DNA of 64,000 nt from Cellvibrio fontiphilus (GCF_035317345.1 NZ_JAYKTU010000002.1); one strand, 5' to 3'; positions 36,314-46,578 are shown, counted from the stretch's first letter. The notes: generated from the letters alone by a model not told the origin. A program made the numbers and translations.

Positions 36314-38394
36314 AGAATTCGACTATCAAAAAATCCCAAAAAACAGCGCCTGCGCTCGACCAAAACCAAATCGTTGCCGCTTGCCGGATCGCCGTAACAA
36401 AACTCGATCCACGCAGCGCCAGTAAAAATCCGGTGATGTTTGTGGTGCTTATCGGAACCTTGTTAAGCGCTGGTATCACTTTGCAACGAGCATTCGCTGG
36501 CGCCAGTTTTGGCTTTGAGCTCACCTGCGCTTTGATCCTGCTGTTTACCGTCTGGTTTGCCAATCTGGCTGAAGCAATTGCCGAGGCGCACGGGCGCGGT
36601 CAAGCCACCAGCCTGCGTTCAGCACGCCGCGATCTGATGGCCGAGCGGTTAGATAATCATGGGCGTATCACTAAAACCATCCCCGCCACCGAACTGCGCA
36701 AGGGCGATAAAGTACTGGTAAGCGCAGGCAACTATGTACCTGCAGATGGCGAGATTATCGAGGGCGTGGCCAGCATCAATGAATCAGCCGTGACCGGTGA
36801 ATCGGCGCCGGTATTGCGCGAAGCCGGTACCGATCACTCGGGCGTCATCGGCGGCACCAAAGTGTTGAGCGGCGAGATAGTTGTCGCCATCACCACCGAA
36901 CCGGGCGAGAGTTTTCTCGACCGCATGATCGGTTTGGTGGAAGGCGCCAAACGCCAGAAAACCCCCAACGAATTGGCGCTCACCGTTTTGCTTGCGGCGC
37001 TGACGTTGGTGTTCTTAATCGCCGTGGCCAGCCTGCCCGCTATGGCCGGTTTTATGGGCGTGAATCTGGATAACACCATGCTCATCGCGTTGCTGGTTTG
37101 CCTGATTCCCACCACCATCGGCGGGCTTCTACCCGCCATTGGTATCGCCGGAATGAACCGGGCGCTGGCCGCCAATATAGTCGCCAAATCCGGTAAGGCC
37201 GTGGAAGTCGCGGGCGATATAGACACACTCATGCTCGACAAAACCGGCACCATCACCTTTGGCGATCGCCAAGCCACGCGCTTTTTGCCGGTGGCGGGAA
37301 CCAGCGAACAAGACTTGCTGGAAGCCGCCGTTTACAGCTCGCTGCAAGACCCAACGCCCGAAGGCAAATCCATCCTCAAGCTGGCCGAAAATCGCGGGTT
37401 TCAGTTACCCAGCTTGCCAAGCGATGCGGTCTTTTCGCCCTTCTCCGCCGAAACACGCCTGTCGGGTTTAAGTCTGCCCGCAAGTGATGGCCAAACCGAA
37501 GGTGAGCAGGGCAAGAGTGCGCGCGAATTTGTCAAAGGCGCGGGCACAGCGGTAAGCCGCTGGGCAGAGGGTTACGATCTGTTTGTACCGGGCAGTTTGC
37601 AGGGTCTCATTAATCAGGTCGCGCAAACTGGCGGTACGCCGCTGGTGGTCGCGAGCAACACCGCCATCCTCGGTGTAGTGGCCTTGAGCGATGTGATCAA
37701 ACCCGGAATCGCTGAACGTTTTGCCCGGCTGCGCGCACTAGGTGTACGCACAATTATGGTCACCGGCGATAACCCTATCACCGCGGGTGCAATAGCCGCC
37801 GAAGCCGGAGTAGATGACTTTATCGCTGAGGCAAAACCGGAAGACAAACTCGCGTTGATCCGCGCCGAGCAAGCGAAAGGCCGACTGGTCGCGATGGTAG
37901 GCGACGGCACTAACGACGCTCCTGCACTCGCGCAAGCGGATGTTGGCCTCGCGATGAACTCCGGTACTCAAGCCGCGCGTGAAGCGGGCAATATGGTGGA
38001 TTTGGATTCTGACCCGGCCAAATTGCTCGCAGTGGTAGAAGTAGGCAAACAATTGCTGATGACGCGCGGCGCACTCACCACCTTTTCACTCGCCAACGAT
38101 GTAGCAAAATATTTTGCGATAGTGCCCGCGATTTTTATCGCCGCGATTCCCAGTATCGGCGCACTGAATTTTATGCAGTTGCACAGCCCGCAAAGCGCGG
38201 TGATCGCCGCGTTGATTTTTAACGCGCTGATTATTCCGGCACTCATTCCACTCGCGCTCAAAGGCGTCAACCTGCGGGCAATTAGCGCGGAAAAATTACT
38301 GCGCAACAATATGCTGGTGTACGGCTTGGGCGGAGTAATCCTACCGTTTATTGCAATCAAATTATTGGATGTGATGCTGACACCGTTAATGTAA
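36310..38394 (+). CDS. kdpB: Potassium-transporting ATPase ATP-binding subunit KdpB
   Basis: The 694-residue P-type ATPase has the TGES motif (AVTGESAPV), the phosphorylated Asp310 in DKTGTITFG, the P-domain VGDGTNDAPALAQADVG and C-terminal helices. The ATG at 36310 overlaps the kdpA stop (ATGA), showing translational coupling. A frame extension to 36193 would overlap kdpA and is rejected. Length and motifs match the E. coli subunit (682). Confidence 0.97.
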   Translation: MKNSTIKKSQKTAPALDQNQIVAACRIAVTKLDPRSASKNPVMFVVLIGTLLSAGITLQRAFAGASFGFELTCALILLFTVWFANLAEAIAEAHGRGQATSLRSARRDLMAERLDNHGRITKTIPATELRKGDKVLVSAGNYVPADGEIIEGVASINESAVTGESAPVLREAGTDHSGVIGGTKVLSGEIVVAITTEPGESFLDRMIGLVEGAKRQKTPNELALTVLLAALTLVFLIAVASLPAMAGFMGVNLDNTMLIALLVCLIPTTIGGLLPAIGIAGMNRALAANIVAKSGKAVEVAGDIDTLMLDKTGTITFGDRQATRFLPVAGTSEQDLLEAAVYSSLQDPTPEGKSILKLAENRGFQLPSLPSDAVFSPFSAETRLSGLSLPASDGQTEGEQGKSAREFVKGAGTAVSRWAEGYDLFVPGSLQGLINQVAQTGGTPLVVASNTAILGVVALSDVIKPGIAERFARLRALGVRTIMVTGDNPITAGAIAAEAGVDDFIAEAKPEDKLALIRAEQAKGRLVAMVGDGTNDAPALAQADVGLAMNSGTQAAREAGNMVDLDSDPAKLLAVVEVGKQLLMTRGALTTFSLANDVAKYFAIVPAIFIAAIPSIGALNFMQLHSPQSAVIAALIFNALIIPALIPLALKGVNLRAISAEKLLRNNMLVYGLGGVILPFIAIKLLDVMLTPLM

Positions 38395-38445
38395 GGCGCC
38401 GTTGATGTAATTGCACCACAACCCTTTATGTCATTGAGGTTTACC

Positions 38446-39033
38446 ATGAATTTTTCACTCAGCTTTTCACAACAATTTTTTACCGGTGTGCGCTTTTGTT
38501 TGCTGATGTTGATCCTGTGCGGAATCCTGTATTCCGCCAGCATCACCAAACTTGGCGAGCTATTGTTTCCCTATCAAGCCCAAGGCAGTTTGCTTGAGCA
38601 TAAAAGCCAAGCGCGCGGCTCGGTGTTGGTTGCCCAAAATTTTAGCGGTGCAGGTTATTTTCATGGCCGCCCCAGCGCTGCTAACAATAATCCAACAGCG
38701 ACTGGCGGTAGCAATCTCGCGCCTAGCAACCCAGCACTGCGCGAACGCGCAATTGCTGATAGCAGCGCGATTCAAGCGCGCGAGCAGATTAGTGCTGCGC
38801 ACATCCCGGTAGACTTAATCAGCGCCTCCGGCTCCGGGGTTGATCCACACATCTCCCCTGCTGCTGCAGAAATACAAATCGCGCGGGTTGCGCGAGCGCG
38901 AGGTATCAGCGAAGCAGAGGTTGCGCAATTAATCGCGAACAATACCGAACAAAAACAATGGGGAATTTTCGGACAAGCGCGTGTTAATGTGCTTTTATTA
39001 AATCTCGCGCTCGATCAACTCGCTCCACGCTAA
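38446..39033 (+). CDS. kdpC: Potassium-transporting ATPase subunit KdpC
   Basis: The 195-residue subunit has one N-terminal helix (about 10-32) and the KdpC landmarks YFHGRPSA, SNLAPSNPAL and VPVDLISASGSGVDPHISPAAA (given in parts: DLISASGSGVDPHISP). It may raise K+ affinity. The ATG at 38446 follows TTGAGGTTTACC. An in-frame ATG at 38428 is less likely. Confidence 0.94.
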   Translation: MNFSLSFSQQFFTGVRFCLLMLILCGILYSASITKLGELLFPYQAQGSLLEHKSQARGSVLVAQNFSGAGYFHGRPSAANNNPTATGGSNLAPSNPALRERAIADSSAIQAREQISAAHIPVDLISASGSGVDPHISPAAAEIQIARVARARGISEAEVAQLIANNTEQKQWGIFGQARVNVLLLNLALDQLAPR

Positions 39034-39052
39034 TCACTAGATAACACTTGCC

Positions 39053-41713
39053 ATGAACGATGAACAAACCCAGCGTCACCAACAAGCCAATGCGCTGCTA
39101 AAAACCGTGCAGCAGCAAGGCGGTGGGCAGTTAAAAATATTTTTAGGTGCAGCACCCGGCGTAGGTAAAACCTGCGCCATGCTCAATGCGGCGAAGGAAT
39201 TGCAGCAACAGGGAACGGCAGTGTGTGTCGGCTTGGTGGAGACGCACGGGCGCGCCGAAACCGAAGCCTTATTGCAAGGCTGTACCCTATTGCCGCGCAA
39301 AACCATTCACTACCAAAATCAACAACTCACGGAATTTGATGTGGATGCCGCGCTCGCGCTGCACCCCAACGTTATTCTGGTAGATGAACTCGCGCACACC
39401 AATGTGCCCGGCAGCCGCCACAAGCGTCGCTATCAAGATATTGCCGAATTACTTAAAGCGGGAATCAATGTTTACACCACACTCAATGTGCAGCACATCG
39501 AAAGCTTAAATGATCTAGTGCTGCAAATTACCGGCGTACGCGTGCAAGAAACGGTGCCCGATTCGTTTATTGATCAAGCTCATGAAATTGTCTTTATCGA
39601 TTTACCTCCGCAAAACCTGATCGAGCGGTTGCAGCAGGGAAAAGTCTATGTAGAGGAATACGCCCGCTCCGCGCTGGACGGTTTTTTCTCGCCCGCCAAT
39701 TTAACTGCACTGCGCGAATTGGCGATGAAAATTGTTATCGAACATGTGGATGACTCACTCAAAACCAAGCTAGATTCACGCGGTGAACAACAACATTTAG
39801 TTATCAACGATAAATTACTGGTATTAATTTCCAACCGCAGCGCGCACGACTATTTAATTCGCATCGGGCGTCGTCTTGCGGAAAAACGCGGCATGAATTG
39901 GTTGGTGGTATGGGTGGACACTGGCCAGGTGCAACTACAGCAAGACAAAGCGCGCTTGCAATCAGCCATGACACTGGCGCAGGAGCTCGGTGCGCGCACC
40001 GAAATTCTGCGCGGCCCCAGCACCTGGCAAACCATTATTCCGTTTATTCGTGAAGAGCGCGTCAATACCGTATTAGTCGGTTCGGGCACACGCCGCTGGC
40101 GCTGGCGCAGACCACTTTATCAGCGCTTGATTAACAGTAGTTTAGGCTTGGAGGTAAGTGTCTACCGCGACCCGGATCAGCACAGCCGCGTTAATCATTT
40201 TATTCAACCAGCAGAAAAATTCTTGCCGGGTGCACGCGGCTATTTACTCAGTATTTTTGGTGTCGCACTCGCGACCATGATAGCTGTCTTATCGAAAAAC
40301 TGGCTGCATCCAGACAATCTGGTATTAATTTATGTGGTCGCCGTGATTATCAGCGGTCTGCGGTTTGGCGCCGTACCGGCAGTATTTTCGGCAATTTTTT
40401 CTTTCTTCAGTTTTAATTTTTTTCTCACCGAACCGCTGCACACGCTCACGGTACACAATCAAGACGATATCACACGGTTAATATTTTTAGTTATGATTGG
40501 CCTAGTGTGTGGGCCCGCCGCCTCACGTATTCGCCGCCAATTTTTATTGCTCGCAGAATCTAATCGATACTCGGAGTCCTTGCAACGGCTCGCTGAGCAA
40601 TTTGCTGTTGCCGACGACCAAAGCGCGCTATGGCAAGCATTGACTAAAGAACTCAACAGTTCGCTGCTGGCAGAAACCTGCATAGTGCAATTTAATAAAG
40701 ATAATACTTTCGATACGTTTCCAACGCGCAGCGAAAAGTTCACCGAACTGGACATGGCCGCCATTGAATGGACACGCAAACAAGCAGCGGCCTCCGGACG
40801 TTTTAGCGATACACTAAGCAAATCCAGCTGGAGCTGTTTTCCTATCACTAAAAATAATAAAACTATCGCCGTAATACTGGTGCGTTTGCACAATGAAAAA
40901 AACAGTCTCTCCGCTTATGATCTGGATATCATCAACGCAATGACCCAACAGGCGGCCAATGCATGGCAACGCATCTACCTCACCAAAGATTTGGAGTCTG
41001 CGCGGGTAAAAGCAGAAATTGAACAACTGCGTTCAGCACTGCTCTCATCCGTCTCCCATGATTTGCGCTCACCGCTTTCCGCCATGATTGGCGCTGCCGA
41101 CAGTTTGCGATTACTGGATCAACAACTCAGCAGCGAAGACCGCAATGAATTAATCGATACGATTTTGCAAGAGAGTCGTCGCCTTGACCGCTATATTCAA
41201 AACCTGCTGGATATGACTCGTCTCGGCCACGGCACCTTGAAAATTGAACGCGACTGGGTTTCAGCCAGCGATATTATCGGCAGCGCCCTCACCCGCTTAA
41301 AACGTTATAGCCCGGAAGCACTGATTGAATTTCGCGTGAATGGCACTGCACCACTGCTTTATGCACATGCCGCCTTAATCGAACAAGCTGTGTTTAATAT
41401 TCTGGAGAATGCTGCAAAATTTACTCCGCCCGGCGAAAAAATCACTGTCACACTCGAACAAATTAATGATATCTGTAACATTAATATCGAAGACAAGGGG
41501 CCTGGCATTCCTGAAGATCTGCGCGAGAAAATTTTTGATATGTTTTATGTGGTATCCGATGGCGACCACAAAAAAAATAACACTGGTATGGGCTTGGCTA
41601 TTTGCAAAGGTATGATCGCTGCTCATGGTGGCAGTGTAACTGCACTGGAAGGATCACAAAAAATCGGCACGCGCTTTTTGGTGAAAATTCCGCTACCATT
41701 AAATCAGAAATAA
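39053..41713 (+). CDS. kdpD: Potassium sensor histidine kinase KdpD
   Basis: The 886-residue kinase has the N-terminal KdpD domain with GAAPGVGKTC and DELAHTNVPGSRHKRR, a Usp-like domain (about 250-370), four helices of a DUF4118 module (about 395-500), a GAF-like region, and the kinase core with His669 in SSVSHDLRSPL and NILENAAKF. It senses potassium limitation and phosphorylates KdpE. The order kdpC-kdpD-kdpE is the usual one, and the gene follows kdpC by 19 bp. Confidence 0.96.
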   Translation: MNDEQTQRHQQANALLKTVQQQGGGQLKIFLGAAPGVGKTCAMLNAAKELQQQGTAVCVGLVETHGRAETEALLQGCTLLPRKTIHYQNQQLTEFDVDAALALHPNVILVDELAHTNVPGSRHKRRYQDIAELLKAGINVYTTLNVQHIESLNDLVLQITGVRVQETVPDSFIDQAHEIVFIDLPPQNLIERLQQGKVYVEEYARSALDGFFSPANLTALRELAMKIVIEHVDDSLKTKLDSRGEQQHLVINDKLLVLISNRSAHDYLIRIGRRLAEKRGMNWLVVWVDTGQVQLQQDKARLQSAMTLAQELGARTEILRGPSTWQTIIPFIREERVNTVLVGSGTRRWRWRRPLYQRLINSSLGLEVSVYRDPDQHSRVNHFIQPAEKFLPGARGYLLSIFGVALATMIAVLSKNWLHPDNLVLIYVVAVIISGLRFGAVPAVFSAIFSFFSFNFFLTEPLHTLTVHNQDDITRLIFLVMIGLVCGPAASRIRRQFLLLAESNRYSESLQRLAEQFAVADDQSALWQALTKELNSSLLAETCIVQFNKDNTFDTFPTRSEKFTELDMAAIEWTRKQAAASGRFSDTLSKSSWSCFPITKNNKTIAVILVRLHNEKNSLSAYDLDIINAMTQQAANAWQRIYLTKDLESARVKAEIEQLRSALLSSVSHDLRSPLSAMIGAADSLRLLDQQLSSEDRNELIDTILQESRRLDRYIQNLLDMTRLGHGTLKIERDWVSASDIIGSALTRLKRYSPEALIEFRVNGTAPLLYAHAALIEQAVFNILENAAKFTPPGEKITVTLEQINDICNINIEDKGPGIPEDLREKIFDMFYVVSDGDHKKNNTGMGLAICKGMIAAHGGSVTALEGSQKIGTRFLVKIPLPLNQK

Positions 41714-41743
41714 ACAACCTGTTAAAAAGCACGAGCATTTGTG

Positions 41744-42430
41744 ATGAGCGCAAAAATTCTGGTCATCGACGATGAAAATCAAATCCGGCGCATGTTGCGT
41801 ATCGCCCTAAAAAGCGAAGGTTACGATATTAGCGAAGCAGAAAATGGCGAGCAGGGTCTCGCCAGTATTGTTCGCCAGCAACCGGATTTAGTCGTGCTGG
41901 ATTTAGGCCTGCCCGATATGGATGGGCAAACACTTCTGTGCGAATTGCGCAGCTGGTCAGCCGTGCCAGTGATTGTGCTCTCGGTGCGCAATAGCGATAA
42001 AGAAAAAGTACAGCTGCTCGATGCGGGCGCACAAGACTATGTGACCAAACCCTTTAGTATTGAAGAATTTCTCGCCCGCGTGCGCGCCAACCTGCGGGAC
42101 CATATTAAACAGCAGAGCGCACAGATTTTGGATGACGGCTATTTGTATATCGATTTAGGCAAACGCCTCGTCAAAACTGACAACAATCCCGTCGACCTCA
42201 CCCCCAAAGAATACGCAGTGCTCTCCAAACTCGCCAAGGCACCCAACTGCGTCATTACCCAAACCCAATTATTACAGGAAATTTGGGGGCCAACGCATCA
42301 GGAAGATTCCCATTATTTGCGTATAATAGTCAGCCACTTGCGGCAGAAACTGGGAGAAGACCCAGCCGAACCCAAGTACCTCAAAACTGAAGCCGGTGTT
42401 GGCTACCGTTTACTCTTTGCGCCACGATAA
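41744..42430 (+). CDS. kdpE: Response regulator KdpE
   Basis: The 228-residue OmpR-type regulator has the receiver domain with phospho-acceptor Asp53 in VVLDLGLPDMDG and a C-terminal winged helix with LTPKEYAVLSKLA and HLRQKLGEDP. It activates kdpFABC. I prefer the ATG at 41744; a GTG one codon upstream is possible. It lies 30 bp after kdpD. Confidence 0.95.
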   Translation: MSAKILVIDDENQIRRMLRIALKSEGYDISEAENGEQGLASIVRQQPDLVVLDLGLPDMDGQTLLCELRSWSAVPVIVLSVRNSDKEKVQLLDAGAQDYVTKPFSIEEFLARVRANLRDHIKQQSAQILDDGYLYIDLGKRLVKTDNNPVDLTPKEYAVLSKLAKAPNCVITQTQLLQEIWGPTHQEDSHYLRIIVSHLRQKLGEDPAEPKYLKTEAGVGYRLLFAPR

Positions 42431-42493
42431 ATTGCACCGCGATAAATCGTACAACGTAAAATCCAAACGTTAGTCACACCCACTACCGGATTT

Positions 42494-43534
42494 ATGATTA
42501 TGCGTTTTCTCCCCCAGCTCGCACTGCTTGCGACCAGTTTTTTTATTATCAGCTGCAGCCCTAAGCCAGAAATGAGCAAAATTGAAGGTTTTGCACAGGG
42601 CACTACCTACAATCTCACCTTTGAATTGCCCGCTGGGAGCAATCAACCGATAGAAAAAATTGAAACTGCCATCAGCGATGAATTGGCGCGTATGGATAAG
42701 GTATTGTCAAACTACCGCGATGATTCGGTGATTGAACAATTTAATGCGCAACAATCTACCGATGCCATTAACGTTGATGCCGAGTTGGTAGACCTGGTGG
42801 AAATTGCACGCAGCATTCACCGCGCGAGCAACGGCTGTTATGACTTGACCATTAAACCCTTGTTTGACTTGTGGGGTTTTAAAAACGATGTATTCACACC
42901 ACCCAGTGACGATGCTCTGGGCGTCACGCTCGCTAGCATTGGTTTGGATAATTTGGAAACGCTGGGTGCTACACAGCTGCGCAAACAACTTCCCAATTTG
43001 CGTATCGATGTTTCCTCCATTGGCCAGGGTTATGCTGTGGAACGTATGGTGAAAATTCTTGAGCAATTTGGCGTGACCAATTATTTGGTAGAAATTGGCG
43101 GCGAGCTGAAAATTCAAGGCAAAAAAATTAATGGAGAAGCCTGGCGTATAGCGCTGGAAAAACCCCTGCCGAATGAGCGTAAAATGCATAAAATTGTGAG
43201 TTTTGATTCAGGTGAACCTATGTCACTGATCAGCTCGGGAACCTATCGCCATTTTTTTGATGACAAAGGCAAACGTTACAGTCACATTTTGGATGCACGC
43301 ACCGGTAAACCTGTTGAGCACAATACAGTCTCAGTTACTATTCTGATTCCCGATGCCACATTGGGCGATGCCTGGTCCACCGCATTTTCTTGTTTAGGCA
43401 GCCGCGAGGGTTTAAAAGTCGCCAATGAACACCAATTGGCGGTGCTATTTATTGACCAGGAGGGTGATCAACTGATTGAAGTCGAATCAGATGCATTAAA
43501 AGCACTCAAAGGCATCAGCTTTAAAACTCCCTAA
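42494..43534 (+). CDS. apbE: FAD:protein FMN transferase ApbE
   Basis: The 346-residue lipoprotein has a signal with lipobox IISC (about 16-20) and ApbE motifs: YRDDSVIEQFN, GCYDLTIKPLFDLWGF, SSIGQGYAVERM and YSHILDARTGKPV. It attaches FMN to Thr/Ser residues of periplasm-facing respiratory proteins such as Na+-NQR or RNF. No such target gene lies nearby. A second ATG at 42500 is also possible. It may be read with the downstream nuclease-like gene, which begins 12 bp later. Confidence 0.94.
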   Translation: MIMRFLPQLALLATSFFIISCSPKPEMSKIEGFAQGTTYNLTFELPAGSNQPIEKIETAISDELARMDKVLSNYRDDSVIEQFNAQQSTDAINVDAELVDLVEIARSIHRASNGCYDLTIKPLFDLWGFKNDVFTPPSDDALGVTLASIGLDNLETLGATQLRKQLPNLRIDVSSIGQGYAVERMVKILEQFGVTNYLVEIGGELKIQGKKINGEAWRIALEKPLPNERKMHKIVSFDSGEPMSLISSGTYRHFFDDKGKRYSHILDARTGKPVEHNTVSVTILIPDATLGDAWSTAFSCLGSREGLKVANEHQLAVLFIDQEGDQLIEVESDALKALKGISFKTP

Positions 43535-43546
43535 CCGGATCTGGTA

Positions 43547-44425
43547 ATGAAATTTCTAATTTACGGTTTATTACTAATATTGGTATCTGGAGATATCAGG
43601 GCAAACACTGGTTCAACCGCTGAACTCACCCTCATGAGTTACAACATTCGCTGTGGTTTTTGTGAACCCGCAGAAAGCCCCAACCACTGGAGTAAACGTA
43701 AATTTTTAATTGCAAAATTAATTCAAAGCCATGCACCAGACATAATTGGCTTACAAGAAGCCGAATTGTTTCAGGTGCAAGACCTGGCAGCGCTGCTTGA
43801 TGGATATAAATGGGTGGGCGTTGGTCGTGATGACGGTAAAACACGTGGCGAATCCACTGCGGTACTCTTTCGCAGCGAGCGTTTTGCACTGCAACAGGAA
43901 AAAACGCTCTGGTTATCGCCCACACCGGAGCTGCCTTCAAAGGGCTGGGGTGCTGACTTTCCACGCACACTCAGCATACTGCAGTTAATCGACCTTAAAA
44001 CTAACAGCCCGCTGCATGTTTTAAATACGCATTTTGATCACCACAGCGAACTTGCACGGCAAGAAAGTGCACATTTTTTACTTGAGAAAATCAGTCAAAT
44101 CGCTCCAACAGAACCACTTGTTCTAATGGGCGATTTTAATTTTGTCGCACCCAGCACTAGCTACGCCATCATCACCGGAGTCTTACGCGATGCGGAAAAG
44201 ATATCCCGCTCTGCGCCCACTGGCGGTCAAAAAACGTTTAACGACTTTGGCAAAAATACGGAAGCCGCTAACAAGATTGATTTTATTTTTGTCAGTCAAC
44301 TCGCGGAGGTTCTGGGGCACCAGATAGATACCACAACTTATAATGGACGCCACCCTTCGGATCATTATCCAATCCTGGTCAAACTAAGCATTCACTTGCC
44401 TGCCAGTAGAGCATCCAAGTCCTGA
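43547..44425 (+). CDS. Secreted endonuclease/exonuclease/phosphatase family protein
   Basis: The 292-residue protein has a signal peptide (about 1-20) and the EEP catalytic motifs: MSYNIRCG, IIGLQEAELF with the metal-binding Glu, THFDHHSE, LMGDFNF and HPSDHYPIL. It probably hydrolyses a phosphate ester in the periplasm or outside, but nuclease, phospholipase or sphingomyelinase activity cannot be told apart. Its 3' end overlaps the convergent LysR gene by 34 bp (44392-44425). Confidence 0.85.
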   Translation: MKFLIYGLLLILVSGDIRANTGSTAELTLMSYNIRCGFCEPAESPNHWSKRKFLIAKLIQSHAPDIIGLQEAELFQVQDLAALLDGYKWVGVGRDDGKTRGESTAVLFRSERFALQQEKTLWLSPTPELPSKGWGADFPRTLSILQLIDLKTNSPLHVLNTHFDHHSELARQESAHFLLEKISQIAPTEPLVLMGDFNFVAPSTSYAIITGVLRDAEKISRSAPTGGQKTFNDFGKNTEAANKIDFIFVSQLAEVLGHQIDTTTYNGRHPSDHYPILVKLSIHLPASRASKS

Positions 44426-45339
44426 CCGATATATTTCCCCTCCACCCATTCCGCTAAATGGGCACCCATAAATTCAATAAAGTTTTGTGCACTGACAGGC
44501 AGGCGACGATCCCCGTGTTGCACCAAATACCAGTGACTGTGAAGCGGAAAATCACGCAGCTTAATAGGTGCAACACGCGCCTGAGATTGCGCCAGCGTAT
44601 GTTCGGAAAGTACCGCTAAACCCAAACCATTTTCCACGCTCATTCTTATCACTTCATTACTTTCAATTTGCATGGTGTTGTGCAGTTGCAAATTGTTTTC
44701 GCGCAAATAATTTTCAAACACCATGCGCGTGGCACTGCCCGGTTCGCGCATTAAAAAACGTTCATCCACCAGCTCCGCAAATTCCACATCGGCACGCTGT
44801 GCGGCCCAGTGATGGATTGGTGCGATCAACACCAAAGGGTTGCGCAAAAAACGCCGGCTCACTACATGATCGCCCGTGGGTGGGTGACTGAATAAATACA
44901 AGTCATCCAACTGGTTTTGAAAGCGCTGCAACACACTGCCGCGATTGCCGATATTAAATGTCACATCCACCGCTGGGTACTGCTGCGCATAGGGGCTTAA
45001 CAAACGCGGCAATACATATTGCGCCGTAGTCACCACGCCTATACTGAAATGGCCTTTATTGCCCCTGGCGGCATCCGTTAAAAAACCATCAAAGTCCTCA
45101 AAGCGGGTCAGTGCATCCAGCGCCGCGTGGTACAGCTCGGTGCCAACAAACGTTGGCTGGTAACGCCCGTCGCGCTGCTCAAGTAACAACTCGCCAACCG
45201 CTTCGCTCAGGCGTTTTATCTGCAGGGATACGGTCGGCTGGGTCAGGTGCAACTGTTGCGCCGCTTGCGAAATAGAGCCAGTACGCACTACCGCGACATA
45301 GACCTGAAGTAAACGAAAGGTAAGGTGGCGAATATTCAT
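44392..45339 (-). CDS. LysR-family regulator divergent from the SbtA-like permease
   Basis: The 315-residue regulator has the LysR helix-turn-helix (about 16-37, SISQAAQQLHLTQPTVSLQI) and a co-inducer domain with FSIGVVTTAQYVLPRLL and VENGLGLAVLS. It resembles CbbR-type members, which respond to carbon metabolism. It is transcribed away from the bicarbonate permease gene, so that gene is its likely target. The ATG at 45339 matches the family start (MNIRHLTFRLL). The AT-rich gap contains GATAATT (45364-45370) and AATTATC (45396-45402) in inverted orientation. Confidence 0.88.
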   Translation of the reverse strand: MNIRHLTFRLLQVYVAVVRTGSISQAAQQLHLTQPTVSLQIKRLSEAVGELLLEQRDGRYQPTFVGTELYHAALDALTRFEDFDGFLTDAARGNKGHFSIGVVTTAQYVLPRLLSPYAQQYPAVDVTFNIGNRGSVLQRFQNQLDDLYLFSHPPTGDHVVSRRFLRNPLVLIAPIHHWAAQRADVEFAELVDERFLMREPGSATRMVFENYLRENNLQLHNTMQIESNEVIRMSVENGLGLAVLSEHTLAQSQARVAPIKLRDFPLHSHWYLVQHGDRRLPVSAQNFIEFMGAHLAEWVEGKYIGQDLDALLAGK

Positions 45340-45462
45340 GGCAATAAAACCCGACAGCACATAGATAATTGTAAATATATAAAATACAAAACATTAATTA
45401 TCATCAATTTAATCATTTAGCGACAATAGCACCAATCCTGTTATCTCCTCGAGGAGCGAATC

Positions 45463-46398
45463 GTGCCCGATATTGTTGTTATGTTTTTTTTGCTGGGTGT
45501 TCTGGCAGGTTTAGCCAAGTCAGACCTCAAAGTCCCCAAAGCCGCCTACGACACCCTGAGCATTTTGTTGATGCTCACCCTCGGCTTAAAAGGCGGCCTT
45601 GCACTGCATGGCCAAGTCAGTTGGAACCTTCTGCCTGAAGTGATTACGGTGATTTTGCTCGGCATCGCCATCCCGCTTGCGCTTTACCCGCTACTGCGCA
45701 AACTGGTGCTGCTGAATGAAGCCAACAGCGCTAGTATCGCCGCGCACTATGGCTCTGCCAGCGCCGGTACTTTTGCAGTGGCACTGGCATTTGCCGAGGC
45801 CAATAACCTGAGCATCGCCCCACAAACCACCCTGTATTTGGTACTGCTGGAACTGCCCGCGATTGTGGTGGCGATTCTGCTCTACAAAAAAGCCACAGGT
45901 AACGGCGGTAGCATGAAAGGCATCTGGCACGAGGCGCTTACCAGTCGCGGCGTAGTCCTGCTGACCGGTGGCGTTGTGATTGGCTACCTCTATGGCCCGG
46001 AAGCCAGTAAAGACATAGCACCATTATTCCTTGGCGCCTTCAAAGCCCTGCTCGCCCTGTTTTTATTGGAGATGGGTGTATGCGCCTCACAACACCTGCG
46101 CCCCTTCCCAAGCCAGCACTGGCGCTTGATTAGCTTCGCCCTCATCGCCCCCTTCGCGCTGGCATTGGTAGGCATTACCGCCGGTATCGCACTGGACTTG
46201 CCACAAGGCAGCGTATTGATCCTCGCCGCCCTGACCGCAAGCGCCTCCTACATCGCCGCCCCCGCTGCTATTCAAGCCGCCATCAAAGAGGCCGACGTCG
46301 GCCTCGCCATAGTCGCTGCACTGGGTGTGACCTTTCCGCTCAATGTATTGGTGGGGATTCCGGTGTATCACCAAGTGATGTTGTCGTTGATGGCCTAA
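45463..46398 (+). CDS. sbtA: SbtA-like sodium-dependent bicarbonate permease
   Basis: The 311-residue inner-membrane protein has ten hydrophobic segments and matches the SbtA (former DUF897) family, which takes up bicarbonate with sodium in cyanobacteria. Key segments are LKGGLALHG, IAAHYGSASAGTFAVAL and SYIAAPAAIQAAI. The GTG start follows a strong GAGGAG. A divergent LysR regulator is the likely controller. In a heterotroph such a transporter may feed carboxylases, including the purK reaction that follows. No sbtB-like PII gene is next to it. Confidence 0.85.
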   Translation: MPDIVVMFFLLGVLAGLAKSDLKVPKAAYDTLSILLMLTLGLKGGLALHGQVSWNLLPEVITVILLGIAIPLALYPLLRKLVLLNEANSASIAAHYGSASAGTFAVALAFAEANNLSIAPQTTLYLVLLELPAIVVAILLYKKATGNGGSMKGIWHEALTSRGVVLLTGGVVIGYLYGPEASKDIAPLFLGAFKALLALFLLEMGVCASQHLRPFPSQHWRLISFALIAPFALALVGITAGIALDLPQGSVLILAALTASASYIAAPAAIQAAIKEADVGLAIVAALGVTFPLNVLVGIPVYHQVMLSLMA

Positions 46399-46430
46399 CA
46401 GCCAATCGCTATTAAGATTGCTTGATAACA

Positions 46431-46460
46431 CCATCCCGATGCGCAAAAGCGTCGGGATGG
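46431..46460 (+). terminator. Hairpin after sbtA, weak terminator candidate
   Basis: CCATCCCGATGC and GCGTCGGGATGG form a 12-bp stem with one T-G pair around GCAAAA. No T-run follows, so it may be an mRNA-stabilising structure and not an intrinsic terminator. Confidence 0.45.
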
Positions 46461-46578
46461 CATGTCTGGGCATAAAGAATGCCTTCGGCATCCCCCTGCA
46501 TCGTGCTAATATGCGCGCCTTTTTTCCGATTCCGGCTCATTTTTTGAGCGCTTACTCATTCAAATTCAGGCGAGAGCT

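Noticed and set aside
46431..46460. Strong terminator after sbtA
   Set aside because: The hairpin is good but no T-run follows, so it is listed only as a weak candidate.
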